Positions 56,887 to 64,000 of a stretch of 64,000 nucleotides of DNA are shown here, in pieces. The notes beneath the pieces are model-generated. The model had not been told where the DNA came from and searched no databases. It was given only the letters and a program-made list of their open reading frames with translations. The stretch lies in contig MEEF01000005.1 in NCBI GenBank assembly GCA_001724355.1, forward strand, positions 1 to 64,000, written 5' to 3'. Both the position numbers and the translations under genes were made by a program. Positions within the stretch are counted from its first letter, which is position 1. Each line of letters begins with the position of its first letter. Source of the stretch: Mesorhizobium sp. SCN 65-20 (lineage in GTDB: Bacteria; Pseudomonadota; Alphaproteobacteria; Rhizobiales; Rhizobiaceae).

Positions 56887-56902
56887 TTGCACAAATGTGC
56901 AA
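56887..56902. promoter_or_regulatory. LacI-type operator O4, autoregulatory
   Basis: TTGCAC-AAAT-GTGCAA, perfect arms, 44 bases upstream of the lacI start codon. Confidence 0.75.
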
Positions 56903-56980
56903 TCGTCTCTCCTGATACAATCGGATTCCGAGCGCTGCAATCCTGCTGCTGTAATCTTGCAGCGCTCGCGCCGTCGGCCG

Positions 56981-57469
56981 TCAGGCCGGCGTGGCCGCCA
57001 TCTCTTCCGGCTGCGCCACGTCGGCCGCAGTCAGGTTGCGGATCAGCGTCGCAAGTTCCGGCTCGTCGATGAGGATCGCGGCGTCGGCGGGTGTCAGCCA
57101 GGCGCGCTGCCGGGCACCAGCCTCCTGCCAGGCGGTGAGTTCCTCTATCACCTCGACGAGGTACGCCGTAACCTCGACATGGACGAAGCTGGTCGAAAGG
57201 CGCTTCCAGTAGCAATAGCTGCCAGCGGGCCTTTTCAATACCTTGCCCTTTACGCCGGCTTCCTCGCGAGCCTCGATCATTGCCGCCTGGCGCGCGCTCT
57301 TGCCCTTCATCGGCCAGCCCTTCGGCACAATGAAGCGCCGCGTCCCACGCGAGGTGACGAGCATGACTTCAAGCTTGCCGCCGCCATCTACCCTGAACGG
57401 AATGGCAGCGACCTGGACGATGCGCTCGCCCTTGTTCGCCTTGCGAATGGTCTTCTTGTCCTTAGGCAT
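56981..57469 (-). CDS. NUDIX hydrolase (DIPP-like)
   Basis: 162 residues. The Nudix box GKSARQAAMIEAREEAGVKG lies at about 55-75, preceded by FIVPKGWPMK, the pattern of the diphosphoinositol-polyphosphate/diadenosine-polyphosphate hydrolase group. These enzymes cleave X-linked diphosphates. Beside IMPase genes an inositol-phosphate link is tempting but unproven. It is followed by the lacI gene, 137 bases away on the same strand. Confidence 0.88.
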   Translation of the reverse strand: MPKDKKTIRKANKGERIVQVAAIPFRVDGGGKLEVMLVTSRGTRRFIVPKGWPMKGKSARQAAMIEAREEAGVKGKVLKRPAGSYCYWKRLSTSFVHVEVTAYLVEVIEELTAWQEAGARQRAWLTPADAAILIDEPELATLIRNLTAADVAQPEEMAATPA

Positions 57470-57574
57470 TTGCGCCCGGCACTTCCTTTCTCATGCAGGA
57501 GACCGCTGCTCGCTGCATTTGTAGCAGGCCGCCGGCTCCGGTTCATCACACGTTAGATAGTACGATGAACACGA

Positions 57575-57589
57575 TTGCAAAATGCGCAA
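57575..57589. promoter_or_regulatory. Weak inverted repeat before the AfuA-like gene
   Basis: TTGC-AAAATGC-GCAA resembles, but is one base shorter than, the TTGCAC-N4-GTGCAA operators. It could be a diverged LacI-family site. Low confidence. Confidence 0.25.
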
Positions 57590-57664
57590 AAACCACTCAC
57601 TCTGCAACAGACCAAAACGGCAAAAGATCGTTAGACGGCGAAATATAGTGGAGGGAACCAAAAC

Positions 57665-58690
57665 ATGAAGACTGCCTATTTGTGTTCGGCCGCGCTGGCG
57701 GCGCTTGTCGTTGCGGGAGCAGGATCGGCGAATGCGGCGAGCCTGACGCTCTATTGCAGCGCGGACGAGGCCTGGTGCCAGCAGATCAAGACCGGTTTCG
57801 AGGAAAAGACCGGCATCACCGTGGACATGACGCGCAAGAGTTCCGGCGAGACCTACGCCCAGGTCCGCGCCGAAGCGGGCAACCCGAAGGGCGACGTCTG
57901 GTGGGGCGGGACCGGCGACCCGCATCTGCAGGCTGCCGAGGAAGGACTGACCGAGGAGTACATCTCGCCGATGCGCGGCGAGTTGCACGACTGGGCCATC
58001 AAGCAGGCTGAGGCCGCCGGAAACAAGACGATCGGCGTCTATTCGGGCGCACTCGGCTTCGGCTACAACAAGGATCTTCTTGCCAAGAACAACCTGCCCG
58101 AGCCCAAGTGCTGGGCCGACCTGACCAAGCCCGAATTCAAGGGTCACATCCAGATCGCCAACCCGAACTCGTCGGGTACCGCCTACACCACACTCGCGAC
58201 GATGGTGCAGCTGATGGGCGAGGACAAGGGCTTCGAGTTCATGAAGGCCCTGCACAAGAACGTCAACCAGTACACCAAGTCCGGCTCGGCGCCGATCAAG
58301 GCGGCAGGCCTGGGAGAAACCACGGTCGGCATCGTCTTCATGCACGACGCGGTGTCGCAGACGGCCGCAGGCTTCCCGATCGTCACGGTGGCTCCATGCG
58401 AAGGCACCGGCTACGAGATCGGCTCGATGTCGATCATCAAAGGCTCCCGCAACATCGACGAAGCGAAGCAGTTCTATGACTGGGCGCTCTCGGCCGAAAT
58501 GCAGGGCAAGGCGAAGGACGTGAAGTCGTTCCAACTGCCGTCGAACAAGGCTGCGGCGGTTTCGGAGCTGACGCCGGACCTGTCGACAATCAAGCTCATC
58601 GACTACGATTTCAAGAAGTATGGATCGAGCGAGGAGCGCAAGCGGCTCCTGTCGAAATGGGACGAGGAAGTCGCGACCCTGCCACAATAG
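57665..58690 (+). CDS. afuA: AfuA-like ABC transporter substrate-binding protein
   Basis: 341 residues, signal peptide about 1-24 (ending SANAA). The region SSGETYAQVRAEAGNPKGDV, then WWGGTGDPHLQAAEEGL, is the AfuA family hallmark, and IANPNSSGTAYTTLATMVQLMG follows. AfuA was annotated as ferric-binding but is known from Actinobacillus to bind hexose- and sedoheptulose-phosphates. No adjacent Tyr pair for iron is present. GGAGGG supports the start. First gene of an afuABC-type operon. Confidence 0.88.
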   Translation: MKTAYLCSAALAALVVAGAGSANAASLTLYCSADEAWCQQIKTGFEEKTGITVDMTRKSSGETYAQVRAEAGNPKGDVWWGGTGDPHLQAAEEGLTEEYISPMRGELHDWAIKQAEAAGNKTIGVYSGALGFGYNKDLLAKNNLPEPKCWADLTKPEFKGHIQIANPNSSGTAYTTLATMVQLMGEDKGFEFMKALHKNVNQYTKSGSAPIKAAGLGETTVGIVFMHDAVSQTAAGFPIVTVAPCEGTGYEIGSMSIIKGSRNIDEAKQFYDWALSAEMQGKAKDVKSFQLPSNKAAAVSELTPDLSTIKLIDYDFKKYGSSEERKRLLSKWDEEVATLPQ

Positions 58691-58693
58691 TCC

Positions 58694-60949
58694 ATGCGCT
58701 CGCGTGACCTTAGCGGCGGCCTGCATCCGGCCGTCATCCTCTGGATGGCGGTCGGGTGGCTCGGCTTTGCCGTGCTCCCCTGGTATGGCGTCGAAGACGG
58801 GTTCTTCGGCTTTTCCTGGCTGTTCGAGGGCTATCCCCTCGACAGCGAACTTGCGCCTGCGCTGATCCTCAATCTCAAGGCGGAGAAGCTGTGGCTGGCG
58901 CCGCTCGGGCTTCTGCTTGCAGCTCCGCTGTTGCTGTGGGGACGAAAGAAGTCCGACCCGCTGTTCGGCAAGCTGCTCGTCGCCGTGGGTGCTGCGGGCT
59001 TCGCGTGGCTGGTGTTCCAGGGCTTCGCCATCGGTCTCCGCGGCTGGCAGTTCGGCTGGCTCGAGGCGCTGTTCGGCGAACTGGGTGACCGCCAGTTCGG
59101 CATGGGCTACGGCGCACTGCTCGTCGGTCTCGCCTTCCTCTTCCTGTTCTCGCTCGGGCTGGCAGCACGCGGTGCTGTTGGCGGCGACGTCTTCGTGGTG
59201 TCGACCATAGCCTTCGTTGTGGCCTCGGTCGGCCTGTTCATCTTCATGCCCATCCTGCAGATGCTGGCCAACGCGCTCATCACCGACGAGGGCAGCTATT
59301 CGTTGGCGACCTTCCTCGCCAAGCTGTTCAGCGCGCGGCTGTGGAGCCTCGATTGCCTGATGGGCGGCAGCCGCTGCGGCGTCGCCTGGAACTCCCTGTT
59401 CCTTGCGGTCCTCGTCGGCGTGCTGACGACCGTGCTGGGACTGATCTTCGCGCTGGTGATGACGCGCACGGGCTTTCGATATGGCAAGCTCTTGCGCGCG
59501 CTGACGGTGCTGCCGATCATCACGCCGCCCTTCGTCATCGGCCTCGCCATCATCCTGCTCTTCGGCCTGTCGGGCGCGGTCACGCAGACATTCTCGGAGT
59601 TGTTTGGCATCCAGCCGACGCGCTGGATTTACGGGCTGCCGGGGTTGCTGATCGCCCAGCTTCTCGCCTTCACGCCGATCGCCTTCCTGGTGCTGATCGG
59701 CGTGGTCGAAGGCGTCAGCCCGTCGATGGAGGAGGCGGCGCAGACGCTGCGCGCCAACCGCTGGCAGACCTTCTGGACGGTGACGCTGCCCTTGATGCGG
59801 CCGGGCCTCGCCAACGCCTTCCTGCTTGGCTTCATCGAGAGCATGGCCGACTTCGGCAATCCGCTCGTGCTCGGCGGTAATTTCGACGTGCTGTCGACGG
59901 AAATCTTCTTCGCCATCGTCGGCGCGCAAAACGACGAAGCGCAGGCGGCGGTGCTGGCCATCGTACTGCTCGCCTTCACGCTGCTCGCCTTCTATGCCCA
60001 GCGCTTCTGGCTCGGCAAGAAGTCCTACACGACGATGTCGGGCAAGGGCGATGCCGGCGTGCATCCGCAGCTGCCCACCGGCCTCAAGCGGGCCGTCTAC
60101 GGCGTCGCCGGCTTCTGGGTCGCCTTCACCATCTTTGTCTACGCGACCATCTTCTACGGCAGCTTCGTCAAGCTCTGGGGCGTCGACCACAGCCTGACCC
60201 TTGCTCACTACATCAAGGCGTTCGCCGTGGGCTGGAACGAGTTCGGCATCCACTGGAAGGGCTCGGCCTGGAGTTCGTTCTGGACGACGCTGAAGATCGC
60301 GCTGATCTCGTCGCCGCTGACGGCGGCAATCGGCCTGCTCACCGCCTATCTGCTCGTGCGGCAGAACTTCGCCGGCAAGAACGCCTTCGAGTTCGGCACC
60401 ATGCTGTCCTTCGCCATTCCCGGCACGGTGATCGGCGTGAGTTACGTGATCGCCTTCAACGTGCCGCCGATCGAGCTCACCGGCACCGGCATCATCCTGG
60501 TGCTGTCCTTCATCTTCCGCAACATGCCGGTGGGCGTGCGGGCGGGCGTGGCGTCGATGTCGCAGATCGACAAGAGCCTGGACGAGTCGTCGCTGACCCT
60601 GGGTGCCAACTCCTGGCAGACCTTCCGCAAGGTGGTGCTGCCACTGCTCCGGCCGGCGATCGTGGCCGCACTCGTCTATTCCTTCGTACGCGCCATGACG
60701 GCGATCAGCGCCATCATTTTCTTGGTCAGCGCGCGCTACGACATGTCGACGAGCTACATCGTCGGTCGCGTCGAAAACAACGAATACGGCATCGCGATCG
60801 CCTATTCGGCAGTGCTGATCGGCGTCATGCTGGCGGTGGTGGGGCTGATGCAGTTGCTCGTCGGCCGACGCAATATCGGCCGACGCGGGCATGAACTGTC
60901 GCAATCGCGCACCAATGTGAGCCAGTCGGCATTTTCGGGAGGCGGCTGA
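58694..60949 (+). CDS. afuB: AfuB-like fused ABC transporter permease
   Basis: 751 residues, starting three bases after the binding-protein stop. Extra N-terminal helices (about 10-200, LHPAVILWMAVGWLGFAVLPWYG) precede two permease modules, each with its coupling loop: SMEEAAQTLRANRWQTFWTVTLP and DKSLDESSLTLGANSWQTFRKVVLP. Long fused permeases of this size are typical of AfuB. It forms the membrane channel for AfuA ligand. Confidence 0.9.
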   Translation: MRSRDLSGGLHPAVILWMAVGWLGFAVLPWYGVEDGFFGFSWLFEGYPLDSELAPALILNLKAEKLWLAPLGLLLAAPLLLWGRKKSDPLFGKLLVAVGAAGFAWLVFQGFAIGLRGWQFGWLEALFGELGDRQFGMGYGALLVGLAFLFLFSLGLAARGAVGGDVFVVSTIAFVVASVGLFIFMPILQMLANALITDEGSYSLATFLAKLFSARLWSLDCLMGGSRCGVAWNSLFLAVLVGVLTTVLGLIFALVMTRTGFRYGKLLRALTVLPIITPPFVIGLAIILLFGLSGAVTQTFSELFGIQPTRWIYGLPGLLIAQLLAFTPIAFLVLIGVVEGVSPSMEEAAQTLRANRWQTFWTVTLPLMRPGLANAFLLGFIESMADFGNPLVLGGNFDVLSTEIFFAIVGAQNDEAQAAVLAIVLLAFTLLAFYAQRFWLGKKSYTTMSGKGDAGVHPQLPTGLKRAVYGVAGFWVAFTIFVYATIFYGSFVKLWGVDHSLTLAHYIKAFAVGWNEFGIHWKGSAWSSFWTTLKIALISSPLTAAIGLLTAYLLVRQNFAGKNAFEFGTMLSFAIPGTVIGVSYVIAFNVPPIELTGTGIILVLSFIFRNMPVGVRAGVASMSQIDKSLDESSLTLGANSWQTFRKVVLPLLRPAIVAALVYSFVRAMTAISAIIFLVSARYDMSTSYIVGRVENNEYGIAIAYSAVLIGVMLAVVGLMQLLVGRRNIGRRGHELSQSRTNVSQSAFSGGG

Positions 60950-60983
60950 TGGGGGGCTTCCTGATACAGATCGGGGGCTTGAT

Positions 60984-61125
60984 ACCCCCACCCCTGACCC
61001 CTCCCCACAAGGGGGAGGGGGATTCCCGCACCCCGGCTTCAGGGATCTGCGTTACCTGCCGATCGGCCGAGGCTGTGCGCCGGCAGTCCCCCTCCCCCTT
61101 GTGGGGAGGGGCCAGGGGTGGGGGT
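60984..61125. repeat. Long inverted-repeat element inside the afu operon
   Basis: A 39-base arm (60984-61022) and its reverse complement (61087-61125) differ at one position and flank a 64-base loop. The arms are C/G-homopolymer rich (CCCCCACCCC, AAGGGGGAGGGGG). It has no ORF and looks like the palindromic interspersed elements found between rhizobial genes. It separates the permease and ATPase genes and would form a strong RNA hairpin. Confidence 0.75.
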
Positions 61126-61160
61126 GCTGCCAGAGGCAGACAGAAATCGAGGAAACTCTG

Positions 61161-62237
61161 ATGGCCGAGATCAAGAGCAACGCCGCTTCGGTGGAGTTCC
61201 GCGAGGTCACCAAGATCTATGGCAAGAGCACCGTGCCGGCGGTCAACGATGTGTCGCTGTTCGTCGAGGCGGGCAAGCTGGTGACGCTGCTTGGGCCCTC
61301 CGGCTGCGGCAAGACAACGACGTTGCGCATGATCGCCGGCCTGGAGATGGCGACGCGCGGCAGGATCCTGATCGGCGGGGCGGATGTCACGCACCTGCCG
61401 GCGACCGACCGCGACGTGTCGATGGTGTTCCAGTCCTATGCGCTGTTCCCGCATATGACGGTCAACGAGAACGTCGAATACGGGCTGAAATTCTCGGGCT
61501 TCGCCAAGAAGGAGATCGCCGACCGGGCGCGGGCCGGGCTCGATCTGGTCGGCCTCGGCGGTTACGGCAGCCGACTGCCGAGCGAACTCTCCGGCGGCCA
61601 GCAGCAGCGTGTGGCGGTGGCGCGCGCACTGGTTCTGGAGCCGCAGGTGCTCCTGTTCGACGAACCTCTGTCCAACCTCGACGCCAAGCTGAGGCGCCGG
61701 GTGCGCGAGGAAATCCGCGATATCCAGACCAAGCTCGGGCTGACCGTCGTCTATGTTACCCACGACCAGGAGGAGGCGCTGGCCGTCTCCGACCGTATCA
61801 TCGTCATGAACAATGCGGTGATCGCCCAGGACGGTACCCCGCGCGAGCTCTACGACGCGCCGGCGGATGCCTTCGTCGCCGACTTCATCGGCGAGGCCAA
61901 TATCTTCGACTGCGAGATCGCATCGGTGGAGGGAGACCTTGCCAATGTGCGGTTGGGCGGTTTCGAAACCCAGCTCGACGCGCGCGGGATGAAGCCGGGG
62001 CCAGCGAAGCTGGCGGTGCGGCCGAGCAGGATCCAGATCCGGGCGGCGGGCGCACCGAGCACCATTCCCGGCCGGCTCGACAAGGTGACCTATGTCGGCT
62101 CCGACCTGGAATTCATGGTGGGCACCGAGTTCGGCGAGGTATTCGCCGTGTCGCCCGACGTCGATGCGCCGTTCCACGCGGGGCAGGAGGTCGGTATCGG
62201 CTTCGCCGCACGCGGGCCGGTGCTTATCAGGGCCTGA
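61161..62237 (+). CDS. afuC: AfuC-like ABC transporter ATP-binding protein
   Basis: 358 residues. Walker A GPSGCGKTT (about 48-56), Q-loop VFQSYALFPH, signature [14 protein letters not shown], Walker B VLLFDEPLSNLD, H-loop THDQEEAL and a C-terminal TOBE-like domain are present. GAGG precedes the ATG. It energises the AfuAB importer; the 211-base gap to the permease is filled by the inverted-repeat element. Convergent with the VTT gene, four bases away. Confidence 0.93.
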   Translation: MAEIKSNAASVEFREVTKIYGKSTVPAVNDVSLFVEAGKLVTLLGPSGCGKTTTLRMIAGLEMATRGRILIGGADVTHLPATDRDVSMVFQSYALFPHMTVNENVEYGLKFSGFAKKEIADRARAGLDLVGLGGYGSRLPSELSGGQQQRVAVARALVLEPQVLLFDEPLSNLDAKLRRRVREEIRDIQTKLGLTVVYVTHDQEEALAVSDRIIVMNNAVIAQDGTPRELYDAPADAFVADFIGEANIFDCEIASVEGDLANVRLGGFETQLDARGMKPGPAKLAVRPSRIQIRAAGAPSTIPGRLDKVTYVGSDLEFMVGTEFGEVFAVSPDVDAPFHAGQEVGIGFAARGPVLIRA

Positions 62238-62240
62238 CGC

Positions 62241-62678
62241 TCAGACGAAGCTCTGCGCGGCAGCCGCGACGGCTATGTAGCGGGCCAACTTGGCGAAGCC
62301 GACCAGGGCCAGGAAGCTCCACAGCGGCTCCTTCAGCATGCCCGCGACCAGCGTCAGCGGATCGCCGATGATGGGAACCCAGGACAGCAGCAGTGACCAG
62401 CGGCCGTAGCGCCTGTACCAGTTCTCCGCCCGGCCAAGTGCGGCCGGGCTGGCCGGAAACCAGCGCCTGTCCCTGAAGCGCTCGACCTGGCGGCCGATCA
62501 GCCAGTTGACCAAGGATCCTAGCACGTTGCCAACGGTCGCGACGAGCAGCAGCAGCGCGATGGAATACTCGCCCTGCATCGCCAGCCCGGCCAGCACCGC
62601 CTCCGACTGGGCCGGAAACAGCGTCGCGGCCAGAAAGGCCGCGACGAATAGGCCGCCGTAAGCGGCGAGGCTGGTCAT
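62241..62678 (-). CDS. VTT/SNARE-associated (YqaA-type) membrane protein
   Basis: 145 residues with about four hydrophobic segments. LAATLFPAQSEAVLAGL, then GNVLGSLVNWLIGRQVERF and SWVPIIGDPLTLVAGML, match YqaA/DedA-related VTT proteins, implicated in lipid scrambling and membrane homeostasis. The start is 12 bases downstream of the merR-type stop, so it is probably co-transcribed with that regulator. Confidence 0.83.
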   Translation of the reverse strand: MTSLAAYGGLFVAAFLAATLFPAQSEAVLAGLAMQGEYSIALLLLVATVGNVLGSLVNWLIGRQVERFRDRRWFPASPAALGRAENWYRRYGRWSLLLSWVPIIGDPLTLVAGMLKEPLWSFLALVGFAKLARYIAVAAAAQSFV

Positions 62679-62690
62679 GCGCCGGTCGGA

Positions 62691-63092
62691 CTACTGGGTG
62701 ACGTGGGCGCGGCCCGACAGGCCGTCGATGATCGGGCAATCCGGGCGATTGTCGCCATGGCAGTTGTGCACCAGATGGCGAAGCGTGTCGCGCAGTTCGG
62801 TCAGTTCCGAGAGCTTGCGGTCGATCTCCACCAGCTTGGTCTCGGCAATAGCCTTCACGTCGGCGCTCTCACGCCGCGTGTCGCCATAGAGCGACAGCAA
62901 CTGGCGGCATTCCTCGACGGAAAATCCGAGGCTGCGCGAGCGCTGCAGGAACCGCAGGCGATGCACGTCCGACATGGAGTAGTCGCGATAGCCGTTACCG
63001 GCGCGGTCCGGGCGCAGCAGCCCAATGTCTTCATAATAGCGGATGGTCTTGGCCGGCAGGCCGGACTTTTCCGAAGCAGCACCAATGTTCAT
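62691..63092 (-). CDS. cueR: MerR-family copper-responsive regulator (CueR-like)
   Basis: 133 residues. Winged helix at the N-terminus (MNIGAASEKSGLPAKTIRYYEDIGLL), a long dimerisation helix (about 75-108), and metal-binding Cys-x7-Cys in CHGDNRPDC, the CueR arrangement for monovalent copper, silver or gold. It activates promoters with a long spacer by distorting DNA. Such a promoter lies directly upstream. The multicopper oxidase gene on the same strand is a natural partner. Confidence 0.88.
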   Translation of the reverse strand: MNIGAASEKSGLPAKTIRYYEDIGLLRPDRAGNGYRDYSMSDVHRLRFLQRSRSLGFSVEECRQLLSLYGDTRRESADVKAIAETKLVEIDRKLSELTELRDTLRHLVHNCHGDNRPDCPIIDGLSGRAHVTQ

Positions 63093-63121
63093 AGGTCACT
63101 CCCTGAGCGATCTTCTTGGTT

Positions 63122-63152
63122 GATATAAAGGTTCCAGTAACTGGAAGTTCAA
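63122..63152 (-). promoter_or_regulatory. MerR-type promoter of the cueR-like gene
   Basis: Minus strand TTGAAC (63147-63152) and TATATC (63122-63127) are separated by 19 bases, the long spacer of MerR/CueR promoters. Within it is the dyad TTCCAGT-A-ACTGGAA (63132-63146), centred between the boxes. Autoregulation by CueR is expected. Confidence 0.8.
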
Positions 63153-63219
63153 GGTCACTGTCGAAAATGTGAAGAGTCGCGGGCCGACTGGCCGAGGCTG
63201 CCGGCCCGCGGATGCTCAA

Positions 63220-64000
63220 TCAGGACTCGTAGGCCAGCGAGGTCATCATGCCTGCCGCCATGTGGTAGAGATGGTGGCAGTGCAGCGCCCACTTGCCGGC
63301 GTTGTCGGCGTCGAAGGCGATGGTCACCATTCCCATGTTGGACGGCACCAGCACCGTGTCGCGCATTGCGCCCGAGATACGCTTGCCGTTGACCGCGACC
63401 ACCTGGAAGCTGTGCCCGTGCAGGTGCATCGGATGCGACATGGTGGTGTGGTTCATGAAGGTCATCTCGAACCGGTCGCCGCTCTTGAGCGGGATGGGCG
63501 TGGCCTTGCCGTCGTCCAGCGTCCAGATATAACCTGGGGCCTCCATCATCATCATGGTGTGCTGACGGGTGGCAGCCTTCTCGGCGAGCGGCTTCACAGC
63601 GCGCAGGCGCTGCTCGAGCTCGCCAGCCACTGCCGGGAAGTCGGCATCGGCCATGTCGGCGAACTTGGCCACGGTCGCGCCCTTGGCGGCAAGCACGATG
63701 CCGGTGCGCATGCGGCCGCCTTCCTGGACGGCGAAAACTGGCCAGGCCGAGGCTTCCTTGGGCAGCTCGATGACGATGTCGAGACGCTGTGCGACGGCGA
63801 ACTCGAAGCGCGAGCCGTCGATCGGCTCGACCGGCATGCCGTCGACCGCGATGAGCCGCCCCGACAGTTGGCCGAGGTCGACCCACATGTTGGTGCTGGC
63901 GGCACCGTTGATCAGCCGCAGCCTGACTCGGCCGCCCTGTTCCACCGATACGACCTCGGGGTCATCGAGGGTGCGGTCGTTGGCGAGCAGGGCATCGTAC
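63220..64000 (-). CDS. Multicopper oxidase, C-terminal part (runs off right edge)
   Basis: 260 codons are visible, ending at 63220. The C-terminal type 1/2/3 copper ligands are intact: HPMHLHGHSF and HCHHLYHMAAGM. A Met-rich segment (TMMMMEAPG) resembles copper-binding inserts of CueO/CopA-type enzymes. These oxidise Cu(I) in the periplasm for copper resistance. The 5' end lies beyond the window. The cueR-like gene follows 128 bases downstream with its own promoter. Confidence 0.9.
   Translation of the reverse strand, partial: YDALLANDRTLDDPEVVSVEQGGRVRLRLINGAASTNMWVDLGQLSGRLIAVDGMPVEPIDGSRFEFAVAQRLDIVIELPKEASAWPVFAVQEGGRMRTGIVLAAKGATVAKFADMADADFPAVAGELEQRLRAVKPLAEKAATRQHTMMMMEAPGYIWTLDDGKATPIPLKSGDRFEMTFMNHTTMSHPMHLHGHSFQVVAVNGKRISGAMRDTVLVPSNMGMVTIAFDADNAGKWALHCHHLYHMAAGMMTSLAYES

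Noticed and set aside
57491-60991. A 1166-codon minus-strand frame opposite the afuA-afuB genes
   Set aside because: Biased His/Arg/Glu composition without domains; the plus-strand genes have intact family motifs.

Overview
The window looks like a chromosome segment of a GC-rich alphaproteobacterium of the order Hyphomicrobiales (Rhizobiales), probably near Mesorhizobium/Aminobacter (Phyllobacteriaceae). Evidence: a complete PhyR-NepR-EcfG general stress module, several HWE-family histidine kinases, a PhoB-type pst operon, rhizobial palindromic intergenic repeats, and many AfuA/FbpA-type and ribose-type ABC importers. No rRNA, tRNA, CRISPR array, transposase or phage gene was seen.

Layout. 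1-5.1 kb: 5' part of an autotransporter-like gene, then small or hypothetical genes, an XRE-type regulator, an ABM-domain protein and a candidate stress-controlled small RNA. 5.2-14.8 kb: a hybrid histidine kinase, then pstS-pstC-pstA-pstB-phoU-phoB behind a near-consensus Pho box. 15-19.6 kb: small exported proteins, an L,D-transpeptidase, a four-helix membrane protein with a CPTC motif, a ferric-reductase-like haem membrane protein and a methyltransferase. 19.6-24.4 kb: a ROK regulator divergent from a xylose-type ABC importer (xylF, xylH, single-domain ATPase). 24.5-35.1 kb: the general stress island with phyR, nepR, ecfG, three HWE kinases, a single-domain response regulator, a Crp/Fnr regulator and several small envelope or stress proteins. 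At least six genes or transcription units here have a readable EcfG promoter (GGAAC-N16/17-CGTT type). 35.2-44.8 kb: a sulfatase divergent from a glyoxalase/esterase/GNAT operon, a GAF-PAS hybrid kinase with an OmpR-type regulator, a second OmpR-like regulator with a degenerate receiver, two small exported peptides and a second L,D-transpeptidase.

45-62.2 kb is the most interesting part. A fused ABC permease, an ATPase and two tandem binding proteins are followed by five predicted phosphatase genes: a HAD hydrolase, two inositol-monophosphatase-family enzymes, a CX5R dual-specificity-like phosphatase and a 575-residue metallophosphoesterase. A convergent LacI-type regulator follows. A 16-bp palindrome, TTGCAC-N4-GTGCAA, occurs before the transporter (two copies), inside the phosphatase block and before the lacI gene itself. 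A NUDIX hydrolase and a complete AfuABC-type importer come next. AfuA proteins are known to bind sugar phosphates, and none of the three binding proteins has the adjacent Tyr pair of ferric-binding proteins. My inference is a LacI-controlled system that imports and dephosphorylates phosphorylated sugars or polyols.

62.2-64 kb: a VTT-family membrane protein, a CueR-like MerR regulator with its own 19-bp-spacer promoter, and the 3' part of a multicopper oxidase that runs off the right edge.
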